Translations under genes and position numbers: made by a program
Notes under the pieces: model-generated
The model's database searches: none
Told to the model about the DNA's origin: nothing
What the model saw: only the letters and a program-made list of their open reading frames with translations
Part shown: positions 46,670 to 58,067 of the stretch, piece by piece
Position numbering within the stretch: the first letter of the stretch is position 1
Layout: each line of letters opens with the position of its first letter
DNA from: Treponema sp. Marseille-Q4130
GTDB lineage: Bacteria > Spirochaetota > Spirochaetia > Treponematales > Treponemataceae
Direction: 5' to 3'
NCBI RefSeq assembly: GCF_014334325.1
Contig: NZ_JACSET010000001.1
Coordinates: 304,910 to 368,909 of the forward strand
DNA: 64,000 nt

Positions 46670-48586
46670 ATGAAAAAAAAGTTCGTGTGTTTTGGCGTAC
46701 GCGATTTTTGCCGCAGTCGGAATTACGCTCATCTTCCGAACGCGTTTTGTTTTTTTTTATTAATTATTAATTTTTATCTAGTCGTATGTGCCGCATCGTG
46801 CAGGATGAGCGCTTCCCGTTCGTCGTTTACCGGCATGCTCGATGATATCGACGCGCTCAGCGAACAGGGACAGGACAGGGACGCGCTTTCGGAATTGAAA
46901 AAAGCCGAAAAATACGTATACGATTCGTGGTCGCGCATCGGCATTTACCGCCGTTATTTTGAAATGGGAGAGACGGCTCTTGCCGAGCGGACGCTTGTGC
47001 GCGGATTGAAGCGCAATCCGAAAAATCCCGAAATGTCTGCGGTGTACGCACAGTTTTTGATGCGCTCCGAAAGGGGAGCGGAAGCGGTAAAGGTCTCCGA
47101 ATGCCTTCGCGGTACGCGTTTCGGCTCGGTGTATTCCGAAGCGTACTTGCGCGAACTTGCATCCGAAAAAGAAGCAAGCGCTTCCGAGTATTTCGACAAG
47201 CGATTTTTTCCTATCTTTTGCGACGCATACGCCGGTTCGAACGATGCATATTGGCTGCGAGATGCGGCGCTTATCTGTTTAAAAGACGGCGATTACGATA
47301 CGGCGTATTCCCTAAAACCTACAGATTGCTTTGAGCCTGAAGATGCGTTTTTTTGGAGCCTCGTCATGTTCGATTCGCGCCGCTTCGGAGAAGCGGCCGC
47401 CTATGCCGAAAAAGCGCGTTCGCTCTATCCGACCTCTTCGATCCGTTCCCGTCACAGAGTGTCGCCCGTTGAAATAGCTGCCGTCCTCTCCGATTCGCAT
47501 ATCGCGCTTTCGGAGACGGAAGAAGCCGAGCGGGCAAGGCGCAGCGTGATCGCCGAAATGCAGCGGAATACCGGCGGCATGAACATCGCGGATGAAAATG
47601 TGAGTTCGCTTTTACCCGCGCTCTTTGTCGACAGCGCGCTGTACGCCGAAGCGAACGGTAACGACGACGAAGCGAGTCGCCTTTTAACCGATACGGTAAA
47701 CGCGTGGCCCGATTATGCACCGGCCCTCATCGCGTATGCGGATTTTGCACGACGGACGAGTATGCCTCCGTCGGAAGATTTGCAGGAACTCACGCTCAGG
47801 GACAACGGCCTTGCGACGCTCAAGATGGAAGCTTACGACAGGCGCGCAAAGATTCCGGTGAGCGACGCCGAATACCGCATCGATCGGAGCCTCGAGAGAA
47901 TTAATAATCCCGTACTGTATATCGCGCGCTTGCATTTAAAATACGAAACCGATTTTTCTCTGACACCGGATGAAAAAATATCCGATGTATGGAACGAACT
48001 TGAGCGCAGCAGTGTCGGCACGAACGTCTATCCCGATGTCATTTTCGAATTTGCGCTGAACCGCCTTTTAGCCTACCGGCGTTACGACGATGCTTTCCGT
48101 CTCTTTCGAAAGAGCATCGCTGCAAAGTACGATTTCGACGCATCGCGCGATTTTTGGGAAGCGTGCGCTTCGAGTGTCCGCGATATGACGATCCGCGAAG
48201 CCGAATATGCGGCGTGGTTTGCAGCTTACAGCCGGCTTGCCGATACGGCGATACGTCTCTACGAATACTGCGTGTACGAGAGCGGCGGCGGCACGGACGG
48301 CAAAACGATTTCGTCCCTCGTCTCCACGCCGTCGTGCATGAACCTCGCGATGATATACGAAAGTCTCGGCTCAAACATACAGGCGCTCGATCTCTATGCG
48401 GCCTCTTCCGTCCGTGCGGCGGACGCGATGCAGCGGGCGGAAATCCAATACCGCATGGCGCTCATCTACAGCGCACAGAGCAAAACGAGGGAAGCGCTCC
48501 GCTCGGTAGGTTATGCGCTCACCCTTGTTCCGAATCACGCGCGCGCAAAATTGTTAAGAGACCGCCTCGCCGAACAAAGCCGATAA
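46670..48586 (+). CDS. TPR-rich lipoprotein of unknown function
   Basis: A 638-residue protein starting at the ATG at 46670, with GAGGG upstream and 20 bp after nusB. A long N-terminal segment ends in a hydrophobic stretch and Cys (CFFLLIINFYLVVCAASC), a possible lipobox. The mature region is built of helix pairs of TPR type (for example DALSELKKAEKYVYDSW, TALAERTLVRGLKRNPKNP). It is probably a periplasmic scaffold. The long N-terminus before the hydrophobic segment is odd and could mean a start further in. Confidence 0.75.
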   Translation: MKKKFVCFGVRDFCRSRNYAHLPNAFCFFLLIINFYLVVCAASCRMSASRSSFTGMLDDIDALSEQGQDRDALSELKKAEKYVYDSWSRIGIYRRYFEMGETALAERTLVRGLKRNPKNPEMSAVYAQFLMRSERGAEAVKVSECLRGTRFGSVYSEAYLRELASEKEASASEYFDKRFFPIFCDAYAGSNDAYWLRDAALICLKDGDYDTAYSLKPTDCFEPEDAFFWSLVMFDSRRFGEAAAYAEKARSLYPTSSIRSRHRVSPVEIAAVLSDSHIALSETEEAERARRSVIAEMQRNTGGMNIADENVSSLLPALFVDSALYAEANGNDDEASRLLTDTVNAWPDYAPALIAYADFARRTSMPPSEDLQELTLRDNGLATLKMEAYDRRAKIPVSDAEYRIDRSLERINNPVLYIARLHLKYETDFSLTPDEKISDVWNELERSSVGTNVYPDVIFEFALNRLLAYRRYDDAFRLFRKSIAAKYDFDASRDFWEACASSVRDMTIREAEYAAWFAAYSRLADTAIRLYEYCVYESGGGTDGKTISSLVSTPSCMNLAMIYESLGSNIQALDLYAASSVRAADAMQRAEIQYRMALIYSAQSKTREALRSVGYALTLVPNHARAKLLRDRLAEQSR

Positions 48587-48637
48587 GCGTTTCGATCGCA
48601 TCAAAGCCCTTGCTCGCTCGGACAGTTCAGTTAAGAT

Positions 48638-48790
48638 CTAAATGCAGGATGATCGTTCTTCCGCAGGGATTTTTTCTTCCAGCGACAAAGCCGTTTTATC
48701 ATAGAAATATTCGGGAAAGCGCTTGGACGCATAAATCCGCGCCCCCATCGGAATAAGCATGGTATCGGCTACACCGTTAAATTCATTCAT
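48638..48790 (-). pseudogene. N-terminal fragment of a SAM-dependent methyltransferase
   Basis: The ATG at 48790 opens a 50-codon frame reading MNEFNGVADTMLIPMGARIY, then ASKRFPEYFYDKTALSLEEK. This resembles the start of leucine carboxyl methyltransferase-like (class I SAM) proteins. It stops at 48638 and no SAM-binding domain follows, so it is a remnant. It marks the left edge of the decayed island. Confidence 0.55.
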
Positions 48791-48866
48791 AAGTATTTTT
48801 TCCTATGTTATTTTAACAAAAAATCTTTACCCGACAGTATATCACGTTTTTACGGATACTCTCCGT

Positions 48867-49345
48867 TCAGCGAACAAGAAACGGCGTCAAATATATCGGT
48901 TTTTTTTGCAACGTTCTCTCTGTGCCCGCATCTTTTTGAGACAATACATACAGAGCGCCGATATTTGCTGAAAATTTTTTCGCAAATTCAACGATCGATT
49001 CGTGCTTTCCCGTTCCGGATGACTTTACTTCAAAGGCTGAAATTTTACTGCCGTCTGAAATCAAAAAATCAACTTCGTAATAATGAGTGCTTCCGCTCTT
49101 TTCCCATGTGTGATAATACAGTTCACGACCTGCCGCAGTGATCATTTGAGCAACCGCATTTTCATAAAGATATCCCAAATTGGCAGGCAGTGTATCCGAC
49201 AGCAGCTTCTTATAGAATTCGTTTTCTATCGCAGGTCTGTCAATGAACATCAAAGTGATAAACAAGCCTGTGTCGGAAAGATAGAGTTTGTAGCTGTCAA
49301 AGTCTTTTGTGTCCGCGAGGCTTACTCTCGGATCGGTTGTATTAT
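48867..49345 (-). pseudogene. C-terminal remnant of a DUF4143-type ATPase
   Basis: Coding starts in mid-protein near 49345 (TTDPRVSLADTKDFDSYKLY, then LSDTGLF) and runs to a stop at 48867. It includes LPANLGYLYENAVAQMI and YYEVDFLISDGSKISAFEVK, the nuclease-like DUF4143 domain that follows an AAA ATPase. The ATPase half is gone and there is no start codon at the break. These proteins are common accessory ATPases. An in-frame ATG at 49265 is probably not used. Confidence 0.7.
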
Positions 49346-49450
49346 AACAGGTAGGATATTAGCTGATTTTGTGCGTTTCTTCAAAGTTTCATTGCCGGAA
49401 TTTGTGTATTTCTTCTTATCTGTCAGTGTAGAGCCGGTACAGACCTACTC

Positions 49451-49894
49451 TTATTCCTTAAACTTATCCGCGTCGAGCGTTTTGACGATCCGCGCAGGAC
49501 TTCCGACAACAACGGCATAGTCAGGCACGTCCTTTGTAACCACCGACCCCGCGCCGACGACCGCGTGCTTTCCCGCGCAGACGCCGGGCAGGATAGTTGC
49601 TCCGGCTCCGATCCACGTATCTCGTTTTATCAAAACCGTTTTACACAAAAGAACGGCGCGCTCGTACATATCGTGATTGCTCGAAATAAGCTGCACGTTC
49701 GCCGCAACATCCGTGCACGCTTTATAGTTTGCAGGATAGTCTTTTACCGTGCGGATTTCAAACAGTTCACCGCCCGTCGCCTTTTGCGCGAACTCTGCCG
49801 CAACGGCGGTATTGCCCTTGTCGATGGAGCGGATTTATCCTGCAAAATAGTTTTCTCCCGTATGAGAAAAATATGCAATCAATGTTTTTGCCAT
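49451..49894 (-). pseudogene. Chimeric pseudogene: flavodoxin N-terminus joined to a hexapeptide acetyltransferase C-terminus
   Basis: The ATG at 49894 opens a flavodoxin: MAKTLIAYFSHTGENYFAG, with the FMN phosphate loop. A TAA at 49835-49837 interrupts it, then the frame goes on as IRSIDKGNTAVAAEFAQKAT and reaches YPANYKACTDVAAN. Without a frame change it becomes NVQLISSNHDMYERAVL and the left-handed beta-helix repeats of a sugar O-acetyltransferase (GAGATILPGVCAGKHAVVG), ending at 49451. A deletion fused two genes near 49700; the nonsense codon makes it non-functional unless read through. Confidence 0.8.
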
Positions 49895-50049
49895 AGTGTC
49901 CCTTACGTTTAAAATCGCCGGAAAAATTTTAAACTGACGGTTCATCGCAATAACAATTACTATGCAACTTAAAGTGAACTTTAAGTCAAGGGCAAATTTT
50001 AGCTCGGATTTACTGTGATGCGATAGCTGCAAAATAATCAAAACAGTGT

Positions 50050-50080
50050 TATAATTGCTCCGATAGTTTTGTGCTATCGG
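50050..50080 (+). promoter_or_regulatory. hsdR promoter -10 box with an adjacent inverted repeat
   Basis: TATAAT at 50050-50055 is followed by a perfect 7-bp inverted repeat, CCGATAG (50060-50066) and CTATCGG (50074-50080), lying at the expected transcript start. It could be an operator or a 5' hairpin controlling the restriction-modification operon. Confidence 0.5.
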
Positions 50081-50097
50081 AACATCAGGATATATGT

Positions 50098-54347
<4,250 letters not shown>

Positions 54348-54388
54348 TAAAGGAAAACCGATAAAGGTCGCGATTGGGAGATTCGACA

Positions 54389-56014
54389 GTGAACACAAAT
54401 GCGTTACGTCAAAAAATATTGGATATTGCCATTCATGGAAAGCTTGTAAAGCAGGACCCCGCCGATGAGAGCGCAACCGTACTGCTTGAAAAAATCCGTG
54501 TAGAAAAAGAGAAAAAAATCGCTTCCGGTGAACTGAAACGCGGTAAAAATGATTCGTATATTTTTTTCGGTGATGATAACAGGCACTATGAGAAGTTTGC
54601 TGACGGCAGGGTGAAAGATATCGAAGACAAAATCCCTTTTGACCTGCCGGACGGGTGGGCGTGGTGCAGATTGGGGGAGATATCCAAATTAATTTCAAAG
54701 GGGACTACTCCTAAAGGAGGAAAAAGCGTATATACAATCAGTGGAGTTAATTATCTTCGAATAGAAAATATCAGCAATCATGGAACAATTGATTTAAACA
54801 ATATTTCTCACATAACGGAAGAAGACCATCTTGGATATTTGAAACGTTCAGTTTTACAAGAAAATGATTTTGTTATTTCAATAGCTGGAACATTAGGAAA
54901 GACTGCAATCGTGAGAAAACAAGATTTACCACTTAATACAAACCAAGCTGTAGCATTTGTTAGATTGAAACATTTTGATGTTCTTAATCTCCAATTTTTA
55001 AGGATTGTAATTGAAGTTTCAACAATTAAAGAGTTACTTTTAAAGCAAACAAAAGTTACTTCTATTCCGAATTTAACATTAGAAATTATATCCAACTGTC
55101 TCATTCCTCTCCCTCCGCTCGCCGAACAGAAACGCATCGTCGCAAAAATCGAAACAATTTTTGCACAAATCGATTTGTTAGAACAAAACAAAGCCGATCT
55201 GCAAAAAGCTGTCAAACAGGTAAAGTCAAAAATTCTTGACCTTGCCATGCACGGGAAACTTGTTCCGCAAGACCCAGCCGATGAACCTGCCTCGGTGTTG
55301 CTGGAAAAACTCCGCGTCGAAAAAGAAGCAAAGATTGCAGCCGGTGAGATAAAACGCGGCAAGAATGATTCGTATATTTATAAAAGCGGTACCGATAATT
55401 GTTATTATCAAAAATATACCGATGGCTGCGAGGCAGATGTTTCTGGCAAAATTCCGTTTGATATACCGGAGGATTGGACGTGGTGTCGCTTGGGGGAGAT
55501 TGCTACCTATATTGCCGATGGTGATTGGATAGAGTCAAAAGACCAATCCAGTTTCGGTATTCGGCTATTACAAACAGGAAATATAGGATTTGGCTATTTT
55601 AAAGATAAAAAGGAAAATTATCATTATATTTCTGAAGAAACATTTAAAAAGCTTAATTGCAATGAGATATATCCAGGAGATATATTAATTTCTCGACTTC
55701 CAGAGCCGGTAGGTAGAGCTTGTATTGTTCCAAACCTTTCTGAACGATTGATTACTGCTGTCGATTGTACAATTATTCGTTTGAAGGAAGAAATAATTTT
55801 AAAAAATTATTTCATTTATTATACACAATCTTTAAAATATCTTGAATTAATAAAAAATAATTGCATGGGAACAACTCGTTTAAGAATTTCTAGAGCCAAT
55901 CTTGAAAAAATCTTAGTTCTCCTTCCCCCGCTCGCCGAGCAGAAAAGGATCGTTACCAGGATTGAAGAGCTGTTTGCTCAACTTGATTTCATCACAGCTA
56001 GACTAGCAGATTAG
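54389..56014 (+). CDS. hsdS: Type I specificity subunit, expressed copy (HsdS-A)
   Basis: A 541-residue protein from a GTG at 54389 with GGGAG upstream. Two target-recognition domains (about residues 65-240 and 345-500) are separated by helical conserved regions; the N-terminal KILDIAIHGKLVKQDPADE and central KILDLAMHGKLVPQDPADE are internal repeats. The 3' end has SEQKRIV-type spacer helices. It is the only one of three hsdS-like frames with the constant N-terminus and operon position. Its two variable parts begin at the shared motifs near 54576 and 55400, each repeated inverted downstream. Confidence 0.93.
   Translation: MNTNALRQKILDIAIHGKLVKQDPADESATVLLEKIRVEKEKKIASGELKRGKNDSYIFFGDDNRHYEKFADGRVKDIEDKIPFDLPDGWAWCRLGEISKLISKGTTPKGGKSVYTISGVNYLRIENISNHGTIDLNNISHITEEDHLGYLKRSVLQENDFVISIAGTLGKTAIVRKQDLPLNTNQAVAFVRLKHFDVLNLQFLRIVIEVSTIKELLLKQTKVTSIPNLTLEIISNCLIPLPPLAEQKRIVAKIETIFAQIDLLEQNKADLQKAVKQVKSKILDLAMHGKLVPQDPADEPASVLLEKLRVEKEAKIAAGEIKRGKNDSYIYKSGTDNCYYQKYTDGCEADVSGKIPFDIPEDWTWCRLGEIATYIADGDWIESKDQSSFGIRLLQTGNIGFGYFKDKKENYHYISEETFKKLNCNEIYPGDILISRLPEPVGRACIVPNLSERLITAVDCTIIRLKEEIILKNYFIYYTQSLKYLELIKNNCMGTTRLRISRANLEKILVLLPPLAEQKRIVTRIEELFAQLDFITARLAD
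54576..54661 (+). repeat. 86-bp inverted repeat at the start of TRD1 (partner 59337-59422)
   Basis: It begins ATAACAGGCACTATGAGAAG and ends GACCTGCCGGACGGGTGGGC plus G. Six mismatches were counted by eye against the minus strand of 59337-59422. Sequences diverge on both sides. It is a candidate crossover site for swapping the whole variable region. Confidence 0.85.
55112..55408 (+). repeat. 297-bp inverted repeat in the central hsdS region (partner 58623-58919)
   Basis: The left part (CCTCCGCTCGCCGAAC...) and the right part (...GATAATTGTTATTAT) are identical to the complement of 58623-58919. Only seven mismatches were counted by eye in 297 bp, all in two short clusters. The coding content is the central conserved region. 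Inversion across this pair would exchange the TRD2 of HsdS-A with that of HsdS-B. Confidence 0.92.
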
Positions 56015-56166
56015 CTTTGTCTTAACATATCGGCAGTATAATAGCAGTCGGTCTTTAATCCTCTTTGTTCCGGCGCAAAACCGAGTGAAACGTCAGCTAT
56101 TAAACCATCTTCACGAATAAACGATAATCCAGCATAAAAATAAGAACTTATGTTATAATAAACCAT
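56011..56166 (-). CDS. Possible small protein, unknown
   Basis: A 51-codon frame from the ATG at 56166 reads MVYYNISSYFYAGLSFIRED, then GLIADVSLGFAPEQRGLKTD, and ends at 56011, overlapping the hsdS-A stop on the other strand. The composition looks protein-like, but no family is recognised. It may be the leftover N-terminus of a gene cut by rearrangement. Confidence 0.35.
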   Translation of the reverse strand: MVYYNISSYFYAGLSFIREDGLIADVSLGFAPEQRGLKTDCYYTADMLRQS

Positions 56167-56180
56167 ATGGATGATTACCT

Positions 56181-56420
56181 ATGTCCTATGAGCAGTAAGC
56201 TCAAATAGAAACTCTGGTATCAGAAATGCCATATGAACAGAAAATTCAACTTCTCGCTACGATTGCAGATAATCTAAAAAACACAAAAATAATTGAAACG
56301 GTTCATCTACAGGCTAAAAAAATAAAACGCTGCTTCGGTATTGCAAAAGGAGAATTTTCTTATTCGAGAAATTTTGATGAGGATAATGACGAAATTGCAA
56401 AACTTTTTGGCGCTGTGTAA
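56181..56420 (+). pseudogene. Antitoxin-like gene with an early nonsense codon
   Basis: From the ATG at 56181 the frame reads MSYEQ, then TAA at 56196, then AQIETLVSEMPYEQKIQLLA in the same frame and onward to 56420, ending FDEDNDEIAKLFGAV. That tail resembles Phd/DUF2281-type antitoxins that pair with PIN toxins. Restart at the ATG at 56226 would give 64 residues. No toxin follows, so the pair is broken. Confidence 0.55.
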
Positions 56421-56512
56421 AGGAAACCGTAAAATTATGACACGCATATTTTAGCAAATATTGTCAATCTCATTGCACAGCAACGGTTAAGACCGACCGA
56501 TTGAACTAAAGC

Positions 56513-56561
56513 GATCGCCCTCGCGTTGGAGAGAGCTCCTACTTGAGGACGATCTTTTTTT
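56513..56561 (+). terminator. Terminator-like hairpin before the recombinase
   Basis: GATCGCCCTC (56513-56522) pairs with GAGGACGATC (56545-56554) with one G-U pair, enclosing a GGAG/CTCC inner stem, and TTTTTTT follows. It would stop transcription from the hsd side. Confidence 0.65.
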
Positions 56562-56600
56562 GAGAGGTATTTTCTTAAATTTTATCTGCGTTCGCTCTCT

Positions 56601-57410
56601 TTACCACGTTACAATGGTATCAACCAGCTCCCGCTGCTCGCTTGCAGTACGGCGTAGGTAAATGCGCGTTGTTTCAATACTTTCATGTCCCATCAAATCG
56701 GCAAGAAGGGAAATATCATTGAACTTTTCAAGAAAATTCTTTGCATAGCGGTGCCGGAATGAATGCGGATAAACAACTTTTTCACTTATCCCGTATTTTC
56801 TGGCATAATTCTTTAGCTGCTGAGCAATTCCGCGGGTGGTAATATGCTTTTCAAAGCGATTGAGAAAGAGATAGCCGGACTCGCGCCCGATTGCTTCCAG
56901 CCATTGTAAGGCTTCTTCCTTCAAAATTTTAGGAATATAGAGCCGTCTGAGTTTTCCACCCTTTGAATACAGATCAAAATACCCTAATTTAACATGCTCA
57001 ACTTTTATTTGAATAAGCTCACTGACACGCGCTCCGGTAGCGGCGAGGAACCACACGACAAAATACCATTCAAGATTTCCGTCTTTTTTAAGACTCGATT
57101 TCAAAAATTGATAGTCCGCATTACTGATAACATTTTCCAGAAAGTTTTTTTGCTGAACTTTTACAAACTTTAATCGCAGCTGATCTTTGTGCGTAAACTG
57201 TAAATACTTGTTAATTCCCTGAATTCTTAAATTTACCGTTTTCGGTTTAAAGAACTCAATCAGATAGCCTTTGTATGCAAGCAGATTTTCCTTACTTAAA
57301 GAATCATAATGTTCCGTGTAGTATTTAACTGTCCATACGTAGGACGTAAGGGTATTCTGTGCAAGATTGCTTTTCTTCAAATACTCTTCAAAACTTTCGC
57401 CGTTTTCCAT
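56601..57410 (-). CDS. Tyrosine recombinase of the hsdS inversion locus
   Basis: A 269-residue site-specific recombinase of the XerC/integrase family. The start at 57410 has a perfect GGAGGT at 5-nt spacing; the longer frame extends into the silent hsdS cassette. Catalytic residues by eye: Arg128 in ATGARVSELIQ, Lys153, His216 and Arg219 in PHSFRHRY, His242 in LMGHESIETT, and the nucleophile Tyr251 in RIYLRR. An N-terminal SAM-like DNA-binding domain is present. Its position between inverted hsdS cassettes matches the CreX/PsrA-type recombinases of phase-variable type I systems. Confidence 0.9.
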   Translation of the reverse strand: MENGESFEEYLKKSNLAQNTLTSYVWTVKYYTEHYDSLSKENLLAYKGYLIEFFKPKTVNLRIQGINKYLQFTHKDQLRLKFVKVQQKNFLENVISNADYQFLKSSLKKDGNLEWYFVVWFLAATGARVSELIQIKVEHVKLGYFDLYSKGGKLRRLYIPKILKEEALQWLEAIGRESGYLFLNRFEKHITTRGIAQQLKNYARKYGISEKVVYPHSFRHRYAKNFLEKFNDISLLADLMGHESIETTRIYLRRTASEQRELVDTIVTW

Positions 57411-57470
57411 AACGACCTCCAAATAAACAAGATTCGCGATCTCTCGCTTATCTGAAAGTATACTTGCAGT

Positions 57471-58067
57471 GTGGCTTCTTGTTATTATGAGAAGTTCTGT
57501 GGAAAAACTGATGTTTGTATAGATGATGATATTCCATTTGAGCTTCCGAAAAACTGGCAATGGTGCAGGTTAAATGAACTTGGTGATACTAATATAGGCC
57601 TAATTTATCATCCTAAAGATTTGACTGACACAGGCATTCCTGTTCTACGATCGCACAACATACAAGATGAAAAATTATGTTTATCAGATTTGACAAGAGT
57701 ACAAACAAAAATATTTGAAAATCAATATGTTTCAAACGGTAATATTTTAATTTGTACACGAAACGGTAGTAAAAATTTAGTCGGAAAATGTACAATAATT
57801 GAAAATTTACCTGAAAAAATGGCGTTTGGTGCATTTATGGCTGTTTTTAGAAGTAAATTTAATCCCTACATTCTTAGATATTTGCAAAGTTTTTATTTCA
57901 AAGATTATTTAAGAAAATCAAATTCAACGCAGATATATCAATTAACACAAAATATGCTAAGAGATGCACTCATCCCTGTTCCCCCGATATCTGAACAAAA
58001 AAGAATTGTTGCTAAAATTGAAGAAATATTTAGTGCCTTAGACAATATTCAAAATAATCTCGTCTAA
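57471..58067 (+). CDS. Silent single-TRD hsdS cassette (HsdS-C)
   Basis: 198 codons with one target-recognition domain. It begins at the shared CYYEKF motif, holds a distinct TRD (IGLIYHPKDLTDTGIPVLRS), and ends with the usual PPISEQKRIVAKIEEIF helix. The GTG at 57471 has no Shine-Dalgarno and the conserved N-terminus is missing, so it should be silent here. Its 3' end overlaps that of HsdS-B tail to tail by 30 bp. Confidence 0.8.
   Translation: MASCYYEKFCGKTDVCIDDDIPFELPKNWQWCRLNELGDTNIGLIYHPKDLTDTGIPVLRSHNIQDEKLCLSDLTRVQTKIFENQYVSNGNILICTRNGSKNLVGKCTIIENLPEKMAFGAFMAVFRSKFNPYILRYLQSFYFKDYLRKSNSTQIYQLTQNMLRDALIPVPPISEQKRIVAKIEEIFSALDNIQNNLV
57479..57496 (+). repeat. 18-bp inverted repeat, HsdS-C side (partner 58615-58632)
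   Basis: TTGTTATTATGAGAAGTT at the beginning of the HsdS-C variable domain is identical to the complement of 58615-58632 at the beginning of the HsdS-B second domain. Inversion here would swap these two domains. Confidence 0.75.

Noticed and set aside
56601-57410. Prophage or integrative element around the tyrosine recombinase
   Set aside because: No phage or conjugation genes and no att duplication at a tRNA; the inverted hsdS cassettes explain its presence better.
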